Under the pieces are notes generated by a model, which was given only the letters and a program-made list of their open reading frames with translations, was not told the origin of the DNA and searched no databases. Below are positions 7,438 through 15,600 of a stretch of DNA of 21,483 bases, in pieces. The translations under genes were made by a program, and so were the position numbers. The first letter of the stretch is position 1; every line of letters starts with the position of its first letter. Source of the DNA: JAICIG01 sp035532215. Lineage in GTDB: Bacteria > Planctomycetota > Planctomycetia > Pirellulales > JAICIG01. The stretch is from NCBI GenBank assembly GCA_035532215.1, contig DATKRK010000174.1:1-21483 (forward strand), read 5' to 3'.

Positions 7438-9014
7438 TTAGCCACGGGCAACTCGCTCTCGTAGGTCCGCGAGTTGATGTCGGCGCGGGCGTTGTGCAGG
7501 GCGATCTGGTAGAGTTCCTGACCGCAGGGCGTTGGGTAGTCGCCGGTGATGCAGGCCTGGCAAAGCTGGTCGGAGTCGAAACCGATGGCCCGGGCGATCG
7601 ACTCGACCGGCAGATAGCGGAGCGAATCGGCGCCGAGCTGCGCGGCCATCCGAGCCTGCGAGGCTTCGGTCAGCCGGCCGTCTTCGAGAAACTTGGGGGC
7701 GAACAGCTCGTTGATCGTCGACATGTCGATGCCGTAAAAGCACGGCGCGACGATTGGCGGGCAGGCCACGCGGACGTGAATCTCGCGGGCCCGGCCGGCG
7801 TCGCGGATGCGGCTCAAGAGCACTTTCATGGTGGTCGAACGCACGATCGAGTCTTCGACCAGCAGCACCCGTTTGTCTTCCAGCACTTCGCGCAGCGGCG
7901 TGTATTTGCTCTCGACTTTGCGCTTGCGGCTGTTCGAGCCCTCGATGAACGTGCGGCCGATATAGCGATTGCGAATCAAGCCTTCGAGCGAAGGAATGCC
8001 CAGCCGGAAGGCCATCGCGTCGGCGGCGGCTTTGCTGGTGTCGGGCACCGGCACGACGATCGTGTCTTCGTCGATCGGCACGGTTTCCTGACGGGCCAGT
8101 TCTTCGCCGAGCGCCTTGCGCGAAAGATACACGCTGCGGCCGTCCATCGTGCTGGCCACGTTGGCGAAGTAGATCCACTCGAAGAAGCAATGCGCCTGCC
8201 GCGGGCTGTTGGCGAACCGCTCGACCGAGAACTGCCCGTCGCTGATCGTGATCGCCTGGCCGGGCAGCAGCGACTTGATGCTCTCGGCGGCGAAGCCCAG
8301 ATTCAGCAGGGCCACGCTTTCGCTGGCCGCGGCGAACAACGGCGACTCGAAGGCATAGCACAAGGGCTTGATGCCCAGCGGATCGCGGGCCACGAGCATG
8401 TCGCCCAGCGAATTCAAAAACACCAGGCTGTAGGCCCCGTCGAAATTGCGCGAGACGCTTTTCCACATGTCGATCAGCTTCGGCCGGCGGTCGCCCGACA
8501 ACTCGCGGCTGATCTCGTGCATGATGATTTCGGTGTCGTTCTCGCGGGCCAGGTGGTTGTCGCCGTCGGCCAGCAACTCTTGGCGCAGCTCCATGTAGTT
8601 GGCCAACTGGCCGTTGAAGGCGAAGCTGAACCACTTTTGTTTTTGCAGATGGTGCCGCTCGAACGGTTGGGCGTAACTGCGATCCTCGGCGCCGCAGGTG
8701 GCGTAGCGCACGTGGCCGATCGCCGCCCGGCCGGCGTATTCCTTCATCAGGCTTTCGGCCTTGCCGCGATGGCTGAGGCGGAACACCTCGCTGACGCCGC
8801 CCAACTCCTTGTAGGTGTCGATGAGCTGGTTGCGCAGCGGGTCGAAAGTGGTGAATCCGGCCGAGAGCTGCCCGCGATTCTGAATGTCGAGCAGCATCCG
8901 GGGCATCAGCCGTGACGCTTCTTCCGGCCCCTGTTCGGGGCACAGCGGGCTGACGCCGCGCCCGGGAAGGTGATAGATCGCGGCCACCCCGCACTCGTGA
9001 TGGAGTTCGCTCAT
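7434..9014 (-). CDS. purF: Amidophosphoribosyltransferase (glutamine PRPP amidotransferase), 526 aa
   Basis: It catalyses the first committed step of purine synthesis, PRPP + glutamine to 5-phosphoribosylamine. An N-terminal class-II glutamine amidotransferase domain carries Cys8 (HECGV); a short propeptide would be removed to expose it, as in the B. subtilis type. The domain also shows 'IGHVRYATCG' (99-108) and 'FNGQLAN' (133-139). The phosphoribosyltransferase domain has the PRPP loop VLLVEDSIVRSTT (383-395). Cysteines C276, C418, C485 and C488 (LCQAC) occupy the positions of the B. subtilis-type [4Fe-4S] ligands, so an oxygen-sensitive cluster is likely. There is no SD before ATG 9014. The gene is first in a two-gene unit with the overlapping helicase and has an attenuator-like leader (9097-9137). 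It is somewhat longer than typical because of insertions near the N-terminus. Confidence 0.95.
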   Translation of the reverse strand: MSELHHECGVAAIYHLPGRGVSPLCPEQGPEEASRLMPRMLLDIQNRGQLSAGFTTFDPLRNQLIDTYKELGGVSEVFRLSHRGKAESLMKEYAGRAAIGHVRYATCGAEDRSYAQPFERHHLQKQKWFSFAFNGQLANYMELRQELLADGDNHLARENDTEIIMHEISRELSGDRRPKLIDMWKSVSRNFDGAYSLVFLNSLGDMLVARDPLGIKPLCYAFESPLFAAASESVALLNLGFAAESIKSLLPGQAITISDGQFSVERFANSPRQAHCFFEWIYFANVASTMDGRSVYLSRKALGEELARQETVPIDEDTIVVPVPDTSKAAADAMAFRLGIPSLEGLIRNRYIGRTFIEGSNSRKRKVESKYTPLREVLEDKRVLLVEDSIVRSTTMKVLLSRIRDAGRAREIHVRVACPPIVAPCFYGIDMSTINELFAPKFLEDGRLTEASQARMAAQLGADSLRYLPVESIARAIGFDSDQLCQACITGDYPTPCGQELYQIALHNARADINSRTYESELPVAK

Positions 9015-9096
9015 TGGGCTCGATGGGCCTGCATGCCGAGGATGGTAGGAGGTGCGCTGCGTCGCGGGCGGGTTGCGAGCCGAGGCTTCTCTCTCT

Positions 9097-9137
9097 AAAA
9101 AGCCGGCGGTCGACTCAGCCGGCCCTTTTAAGCCGGC
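9097..9137 (-). promoter_or_regulatory. Attenuator-like structure in the purF leader
   Basis: Reading the minus strand towards purF: GCCGGC (9137-9132), 8-nt spacer TTAAAAGG, GCCGGC (9123-9118), 10-nt spacer, GCCGGC (9107-9102), then TTTTT (9101-9097). Arms 2 and 3 followed by T5 make an intrinsic-terminator shape, with AAAA/TTTT able to extend the stem past a two-base bulge. Arms 1 and 2 can pair alternatively, which would prevent it. The purF ATG follows 82 nt later. No aptamer family is recognisable. Confidence 0.45.
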
Positions 9138-9282
9138 GAATTACCCGTGCGCGTCACCGCAATGCATTGTAAGGGGCGAACGCGATCTTAACAACTCGCC
9201 GCGCCGCTTGTGAGACTCCGCCCGCTAAAGGTATCTTAGGGCAGCGGTTAGGGCGGATGTTTTCCAGCGCGCCAATGGCGAG

Positions 9283-9302
9283 CGGGGGGCGTTAGCCCCC
9301 CG
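9283..9302. repeat. GC-rich hairpin, 8-bp stem
   Basis: CGGGGGGC (9283-9290) pairs perfectly with GCCCCCCG (9295-9302) around GTTA. It has no T-tract and both neighbouring genes point away from it, so it is not a terminator for either. It resembles a repeat-type palindrome. Confidence 0.5.
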
Positions 9303-9340
9303 GTGACGTCCGGGCGCAGGCTCGCCTTGCCGCCGCGACA

Positions 9341-9418
9341 CGGAGGCTGACGCCTCCGGCTCGCCACTGAGAACCTCCGGCTCGCCACTGAAAGACGCCT
9401 CCGGCTTGCCGCTGAGAA
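9341..9418. repeat. Tandem ~21-bp repeats upstream of proB
   Basis: CGGAGGC-TGA-CGCCTCCG forms a palindrome at 9341-9358. Three imperfect copies of CCTCCGGCTCGCCACTGAGA follow or overlap it (9353-9373, 9374-9393, 9398-9418; the last with CTTGCCG instead of CTCGCCA). The final copy ends 13 bp before the proB ATG, so the repeats lie in its leader or promoter. Confidence 0.6.
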
Positions 9419-9431
9419 CCGAACTCGTCGT

Positions 9432-10571
9432 ATGACCGACTTATTGCGCCAGGAAATCGCTGCGACGGCCGATACGATCGTCGTCAAAGTCGGCACTCGC
9501 GTTTTGACCCGTCCCGACGGCCGGTTGAACGAAGAACGCATCGCCGCGTTGGCTGAGGAACTGCACAAGATCCTGGCCTCGGGCCGCAAGGCGGCGCTGG
9601 TCAGTTCGGGGGCGGTCGGCGCCGGCATGGGGCTGCTGGGCCTGACCGCGCGGCCGCGCGACCTGGCCCATCTGCAGGCCGTCGCCGCCGTCGGACAAAG
9701 CTGCCTGGTGCAGACCTACGACCGCGCGCTGCGGGCCCACGGCCGGCACGCCGCGCAGATTCTGCTCACGGCCGACGATCTCGACGACCGCACGCGGTAT
9801 CTCAACGTGCGGAACACGATTCTCACGCTGTTGGAGTTTGGCGCCGTGCCGATCATCAACGAAAACGACACGGTCAGCGTCGAAGAGCTGCAAACCACGT
9901 TCGGCGACAACGACCGCCTGGCGGCGATGGTCACGAACCTGATCCGCGCGCCGCTGTTGATTCTGCTTTCCGACGTCGACGGGCTTTACAACGGCGATCC
10001 TCGCGCGGAAGGCGCCGAGTTGATTTCGACGATCACCAAGCTCGACGAGTCGGTCTTCGCCCTGGTGCGCGATCGGCTGACCGGCATGAGCAAAGGCGGC
10101 ATGGCCAGCAAACTGGTCGCGGCGCGGATCGCCACGCTGGCCGGCGAGAACGTGATCATCGCCAACGGCCGCGAGCCGGGTACGCTCGAACGGATTCTCG
10201 CGGGCGAGCAAGTCGGCACGTTGGTCGTGGCTCAAGGGCAAGCGATCCCCTCGTGGAAGCGCTGGATCGGCTTCACGGCGCAACCGCGCGGCCACCTGGT
10301 GCTCGACCACGGCGCCCGCAAAGCGGTCGAAAAGCAAGGCCGCAGTCTGTTGGCGATCGGCATCGTGGACGCCGTCGGCGAGTTCCGCAAAGGCGACGTG
10401 GTGGCGCTGCGCGACGTACACGGGACCGAATTCGCCCGCGGCCTGACCAACTACGGCTGCGCCGAAGTGCTGAAAATCAAGGGACTTAAAACCGAGGCCA
10501 TCGCCGCCGCCCTGGGCCACTGCCCGTATCAAGAGGTCGTCCACCGCGATAATATGGCGGTGACGACGTAG
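9432..10571 (+). CDS. proB: Glutamate 5-kinase, 379 aa
   Basis: It phosphorylates glutamate to gamma-glutamyl phosphate, the first step of proline synthesis. The amino-acid kinase domain (~12-260) shows 'VVKVGTRVLT' (17-26), LVSSGAVGAG (56-65), 'INENDTVSV' (142-150), FGDND (157-161), 'SDVDGLYNGDP' (180-190) and 'TGMSKGGMASK' (~217-227). A C-terminal PUA domain (~283-370) matches the standard two-domain form, and the length is close to the usual ~367 residues. ATG 9432 starts the protein at the normal position, but there is no SD and a repeat cluster abuts the start. proA is not adjacent. The gene is divergent from purF and ends 39 bp from the convergent hypothetical gene. Confidence 0.95.
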   Translation: MTDLLRQEIAATADTIVVKVGTRVLTRPDGRLNEERIAALAEELHKILASGRKAALVSSGAVGAGMGLLGLTARPRDLAHLQAVAAVGQSCLVQTYDRALRAHGRHAAQILLTADDLDDRTRYLNVRNTILTLLEFGAVPIINENDTVSVEELQTTFGDNDRLAAMVTNLIRAPLLILLSDVDGLYNGDPRAEGAELISTITKLDESVFALVRDRLTGMSKGGMASKLVAARIATLAGENVIIANGREPGTLERILAGEQVGTLVVAQGQAIPSWKRWIGFTAQPRGHLVLDHGARKAVEKQGRSLLAIGIVDAVGEFRKGDVVALRDVHGTEFARGLTNYGCAEVLKIKGLKTEAIAAALGHCPYQEVVHRDNMAVTT

Positions 10572-10610
10572 TCGGCCGCTGTTGTGCACCGCGGGGCTTG
10601 GGAAGCGCCG

Positions 10611-11303
10611 CTATTGCCGCTCACCATTCTCCCATTCTTCAGCGAGCTTAGCGCGGCGCTCCTTCATTTCCTGCTGCTCAACCAGCGTTAACGGCGGCTG
10701 CTCTTCGAACTGGCGATAGATTTTTCGCCAGTTGATCTCTTCCGATGCCGACGCTTCCTGCGGCGAGACTATATAACAATCTTGAACTCCTCGACATCGT
10801 TCGGCCAATTCATCGACCATGCCCTGTGATTCGGCGACAAACACGGAGAGGCAGGGATCGTAGTTATAGATGCCCAGCACATAAGCCCAGGGTGTCTCCA
10901 ACTCGCGGCATAAGTCGGTCTGCCGCAGGTAGCGCAGCGGCCGGCTCGTTGACCAGATCCGCGTCCAGGCATCTGCGTCTTCGAGTCGCAACTCGCAGGG
11001 GGCGATCACTTCGATGCACCCGCCCCAATTGTCTGTGAGAATGCATAACTGCCTGAAGTCGCTTTGGCTGCACGGCAAGTAGAGCGCATACTCTTCGTCA
11101 AAGGTGCGGAGCTCGACGGTCCCCCACGGCTTCCAGAATGTCCTTTCCGCGGCGGTCGCTTCGGCATGGGTCAATGCCGGCTGGTCGGGTCGGTCTCCTA
11201 AATTGCGCGGCGCATGAACGTAGACGGCTTCGCCCCGGGAAACGGCAAACCGCCAAACGGGCACGCCGAATTGTCGACCTTCTTGGAGCAGTAATTGGGG
11301 CAT
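10611..11303 (-). CDS. Hypothetical protein, 230 aa
   Basis: I do not recognise the family. The protein is acidic and tryptophan-rich, with motifs such as 'FWKPWGTVEL' and 'NWGGCIEVIAPCELRL', and has scattered cysteines without a metal-binding spacing. It has no signal peptide or membrane segment, so it is probably cytoplasmic. The last ~40 residues (INWRKIYRQFEEQ...KERRAKLAEEWENGERQ) look like charged helix or coil. ATG 11303 is the only sensible start; a weak GGGCAGC precedes it. It converges on proB with a 39-bp gap and stands alone as a transcription unit. Base composition is slightly lower in GC than proB. Good frame length and ordinary codon use support a real gene. Confidence 0.7.
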   Translation of the reverse strand: MPQLLLQEGRQFGVPVWRFAVSRGEAVYVHAPRNLGDRPDQPALTHAEATAAERTFWKPWGTVELRTFDEEYALYLPCSQSDFRQLCILTDNWGGCIEVIAPCELRLEDADAWTRIWSTSRPLRYLRQTDLCRELETPWAYVLGIYNYDPCLSVFVAESQGMVDELAERCRGVQDCYIVSPQEASASEEINWRKIYRQFEEQPPLTLVEQQEMKERRAKLAEEWENGERQ

Positions 11304-11672
11304 GCTGCCCTCGAATCAGAAGACGTTCTCACCCGCGTGCATGATAGCCGACGGCGCGGTTTGTGAGAAATCTACGAGCTGAACCGAACGCCGTCCCGGA
11401 TGACGCACGGCTTTGTCGTTGAAGGGGTTAGAACGCGAGTCGGCGCCGCCTCAGACGCACAGCCAAATCAAGACTGCAAGCTCCCGTGGCAGAACGACGC
11501 GGAGAATTAGGAAAACTGGCCCGGAAATCACCCCGCCAGCGTTATATTATGGCCTTCGGCGAGCCATATTTGCTGAGCGGTCGTTGGACGAGACGTTTTT
11601 CCGTCGCCTGCGCGACCGCATACCGCATCCTCATTGTAGGCGCGCTTGGAAAAGCGTGCATGGAGGCCCGCC
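11304..11672. other. Intergenic stretch between divergent genes
   Basis: It separates the minus-strand hypothetical gene from the zinc-ribbon gene. A TATATTAT run at about 11542-11549 could serve as a -10 element for the downstream gene, but no matching -35 is visible. A frame starting GTG at 11486 is open into the next gene but its composition looks random. I see no repeat or RNA gene. Confidence 0.4.
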
Positions 11673-12359
11673 GTGGAGTGGCTGATTCCTGCGTTGATCT
11701 TCCTCGCTTTCGTCATGCTCGTCGGGCATGGCCTGTGGGTGTTTCTGGCCTTCATCTTCCGGTCGCTGCTCGGCGAGCCGCGTGCGGCCAAGACTGAGGG
11801 CGCGCGTTGCCCGAACTGCGAGCGGCCGCTGACCGCCGGCGAGAGCCAGTGCCGCCGTTGCGGCCATCGGCTCGCGCTCGCCAAAACCGTTGAGCTGGCC
11901 GATCTCGACGCCGTCGAACGGCAATTGCAGCGTTGGCGCGATCGCGGCCAGCTTAAGCCGCGGCTCGTCCAGCGCCTGCTCGCTCGCGTTCAAGCCTATC
12001 GCCGCGAACTGTTGCGGCCGCGAGGCGCAGCGATTCCGGCAGCGCAACAGGCCGCAGCGACTCTGGGCGGACCAGAACACGCCGCAACGACGCTGGCGCG
12101 GCAGCGGCAGCGCACGACTCCGGCCGCCGAAAGGCCGATCGAAGCGATCCTGGCCGAGGCGGCGCCCGACAAACCTTTCGCCGGGCTGGCCGCGGCAGCC
12201 TCGGCCGCCGCGCAGCCGCAGCTGCGCGCCCGAGGGGCCAAGAAAAACTTTTCCGAAGTTGTTGACGACGTCCGCAAAACCATTACATTCATCCTTGAAA
12301 TCGGACAGACGAAGCTCCTCACGGGGTCACTTCTTCCGGGACAGTTCTCTATCTACTGA
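11673..12359 (+). CDS. Membrane-anchored zinc-ribbon protein, 228 aa, possibly truncated
   Basis: The start is GTG 11673, fixed by GGAGG at 11662-11666 (6-nt gap). It places a hydrophobic segment (residues ~3-34, VEWLIPALIFLAFVML...) at the very N-terminus, a signal anchor. A zinc ribbon follows with C46-x2-C49 and C60-x2-C63 (CPNCERPL...CRRCG), then a basic helical region 'DLDAVERQLQRWRDRGQLKPR' (~76-96) and an Ala/Arg-rich stretch. As I recall, planctomycete proteins with this N-terminal layout continue into large multi-pass membrane domains. Here the protein ends soon after 'AKKNFSEVVDDVRKT' with a tail of different character, so it may be a truncated relative. Function unknown. It is upstream of the giant RHS gene by 243 bp. 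Confidence 0.7.
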   Translation: MEWLIPALIFLAFVMLVGHGLWVFLAFIFRSLLGEPRAAKTEGARCPNCERPLTAGESQCRRCGHRLALAKTVELADLDAVERQLQRWRDRGQLKPRLVQRLLARVQAYRRELLRPRGAAIPAAQQAAATLGGPEHAATTLARQRQRTTPAAERPIEAILAEAAPDKPFAGLAAAASAAAQPQLRARGAKKNFSEVVDDVRKTITFILEIGQTKLLTGSLLPGQFSIY

Positions 12360-12602
12360 GCGTCAAGCAAGGGAGGTGCTGGTATGCGTCAGTGTTCTTG
12401 CGTGGATCGTCGGGCATTCTGCTCGGTGTCTGAGATTGTCGTTAGCGGCTGATTGGCCGCATTCAGCTTCGGTCTTTTGATAAGGCCCAATGTTAGCCCA
12501 TGCGCGATGGCGGGGTGCGCGGTTTAGGCTGCGTGCAAGGCGACTCTGCTGTTGAACGGCGGCACTTCAGCACATTCAAAACCTTTGAAGAGGCGGATTG
12601 TT

Positions 12603-15600
12603 ATGAAGCCTTCCTTGTTGCGTCGCGTCTTCTCCCGTAAGCCCCTAGATCGAGATCGCCGTCGATCTCGTCTGTCATCGCGTTCTCGATACTTTGAATC
12701 GCTAGAAATACGTGATTTGTTATCAATCACGGCAGGCAACGATAGCTACTCGACTCCCGTTAGCACTGCACTTTCTGTCAATGCTGCAAATGGAGTGCAG
12801 GCCAACGACACTGATTCTTCAGGCTGGACAATGTATTCCAGCGTTGTCGGTAACCCTAGCCACGGTACGCTTTCGCTGAACTCGGACGGCTCCTTTACCT
12901 ACACCCCCACGACTGGTTACTCCGGCGCGGATTCTTTCACCTATCAAGACACGGACGGCTTTTTCACGAGCAACGTTGCAACGGCGACGATCACCGTCGG
13001 GTCTTCGGCGCCGACTGCCGTAGACGACAGCTACGCGGGCGCACACGACCAAACAATGACCGTCTCGGCGGCGAACGGCGTGCTGGCGAACGACACCGAT
13101 CCGAACGGGTTGACGCTTACGGCCAGCGTCGTGACGAATCCCGCTCACGGTTCGTTGAGTTTGAATTCGGACGGTTCGTTCGCCTACACCCCCAACACAG
13201 ATTACCTCGGCTCGGATTCATTCACATATCAGGATTCCGATGGGACGGCTACCAGCAACGTCGCGACGGTCTCGCTTACGCTCACGAACACGGGAGTTCC
13301 CGCGGCCGAGGCGGATAGCTACTCGGTCCTCCACGACAGGACGCTGACCACCACCGCCGCCAACGGCGTTTTGGCCAACGATTCCGACATCGACGGCGAT
13401 ACTCTTAGCGCGGTCCTCATCAGCGGCCCCAGTCACGGCACGATGACGCTGAACTCCGATGGCTCGTTTTCGTACACGCCCAACCTGCACTACATGGGCA
13501 GCGATTCCTTTAGTTACCAGGCGTCGGATGGCGTTTCCAACAGTTCGACCGTAACCGACACGATCTCCGTGACCGACAACGCCCCGGCGGCCAATAACGA
13601 TTCCTATAACCTGCCGAATGCTCAGTCTTTCAGCACGACCGCGGCCACGGGCGTCCTGGCAAACGACGTGGACATCGACGGCGACACGCTCACGGCGTCG
13701 CTCGTGACGAACCCCGGCCACGGCACGCTGACGCTGAACTCCGATGGCTCGTTCACTTACACGCCAAATGCGGGATGGATCGGCCAAGATTCTTTCACCT
13801 ATACGGCTAGCGACGGGGTGCTGACGAGCAACACCGCCACGGTGACGCTCGACACCCAGTACAGCATTCTGGGGATCGAGGATCAGACGAAAGTCCCGGT
13901 CGACGTCGTGCAAGCGTCCCGCCAGATTCTCGGCGATTCGCAAGGCGCCCCGGCAACGGCAACGAACCTTTCGGTCAGTTACAGTTCCGTGGCGGGCCAG
14001 CCCGATGCGGTGATCGAGGCCCAGGTCACGATGTCGAACGCCAGCCCAGTCATGGAAACCGTCACGGCGTCGCTGACGTTCAACGGCACGGCGCAGCCGT
14101 CGACCTATTTCACGCTTTCGTCGCTCAACGGAACGAGTTCGGTCGTCCACCTGGCCGATCAGGTCGATACTTCGTCGCTGCCGACAGGGCGGTATCCGTT
14201 CTCGATGACGATCACCAGCCCGAACATGGCGGCGCCGGCGACGATGAACGGTTTCGTCAACGTCGTGAACAATTCGTCGAGCCCGATTGGCAAGGGCTGG
14301 GATATTCCCGGTCTCTTGCGCATTTTTCAAAACAACGTCAGTAGAGTGCCGGCAGGCGTATTGCTCACGACAGGCGACGGCCAAGGCTGGTACTTCATTC
14401 AAGGAAGCGGCAATACATATACGTCGCCCAACGGCCCATACGACTTTTCGACGCTGACTGCCGTGACAGGCGGCGGCTGGCAATTGGCGGATAAATACGG
14501 CACGACGTTCAACTTCGACTCGAATGGCTACCTCACCAGCCGCGTCGAACGCACCACCGAAACCACCACGTACAACTACAGCGGCGCCTTGTTGACCTCG
14601 ATCAGCGATCAGTTCGGCCGTTCGGTCTCGCTGGCCTACACAAACGGCCTGTTATCTTCGATCACCGACAATGCGGGCAACGTCACTAGTTTCGCTCAGA
14701 GCGGTTCGCTTTTAACGACGATCACACAGCCCGACCCTGGCGGCGGGGCGCCTGTCTGGACCTACGGATACACGGGCAACTATCTCACCAGCATCACCGA
14801 CCCGACCGGGGCGGCTTACGGCTTTTCTTACGATGCTTTCCATCGAGAAAGCGGCGAATCATTGCCGGGCGGAGCGAATACCGCAGACTCTTCAGAAGCT
14901 AACTATGGCGAAGGCTCATTGAATTCGTCGAGCCCAGCCGACATTCTGTTGCAATCGAGCGTGACGCCGACCAGCACTGACGCGCTGGGGAACGCGACCG
15001 GTTACCAGACCGATTCGCTGGGCAATCCCACGTCGATCACGGACCCCTACGGCAACGTCACGACGTACCAGCGCGATGCCAATGGCCTCGTGACGACGCT
15101 TACTCAGCCCAGCCCTGACGGCGTGCAGGCGGCGCCGGTGACGACGTATTCCTACGACTCGCTGGGGAACGAGACCTCGGCGAGCGGTGCGCTTTCGACT
15201 TTCGGCACGTACACGTACAATAGTTTCAGCGAGCCGACAAGCTTTGTGGATTCGCTAAACCACACGATCATAATGACTTACGACGCGCACGGGAACCTAC
15301 TTTCGAAACAAGACGCCCTCGGCAATACGACGACCTGGACATACGATACCTATGGCCGCCCGCTAACGATGACCCTGCCCGACCCCGACGGCGCGGGACC
15401 GCTGCCGGCGCCGATCTACCACTATGCCTATGACAGCGACGAGCGGCTGATTACGCTCACCAACCCCGACGGCACGACCGAGCACGTTACCTACGACTCC
15501 GACGACCGGCGGCTGACGGTCGAAGATGAAAACAGCCACACGACCACGACCGCCTACGATGCGCTGGGGCGAGTGACCAGCGTCACCAATGCCGCCGGCG

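Larger units (their letters stand above)
9015..9431. other. Divergent purF-proB intergenic region with several repeats
   Basis: These 417 bp must hold the promoters of both divergent genes, though no convincing -35/-10 pair stands out to me. Contents from left to right: the purF leader with three GCCGGC arms (9097-9137); a featureless stretch (9138-9282); an 8-bp-stem G/C hairpin (9283-9302); and a cluster of CCTCCGGCTCGCC repeats (9341-9418) ending 13 bp before the proB ATG. I see no gene here. Confidence 0.7.

Noticed and set aside
7494..8915. 473-codon plus-strand frame opposite purF
   Set aside because: Composition is antisense-like and it lies wholly inside a certain purF gene.
13218..14483. 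421-codon minus-strand frame opposite the cadherin-like repeats
   Set aside because: It repeats with the same period as the sense-strand repeats and is Arg/Val-rich without recognisable motifs.
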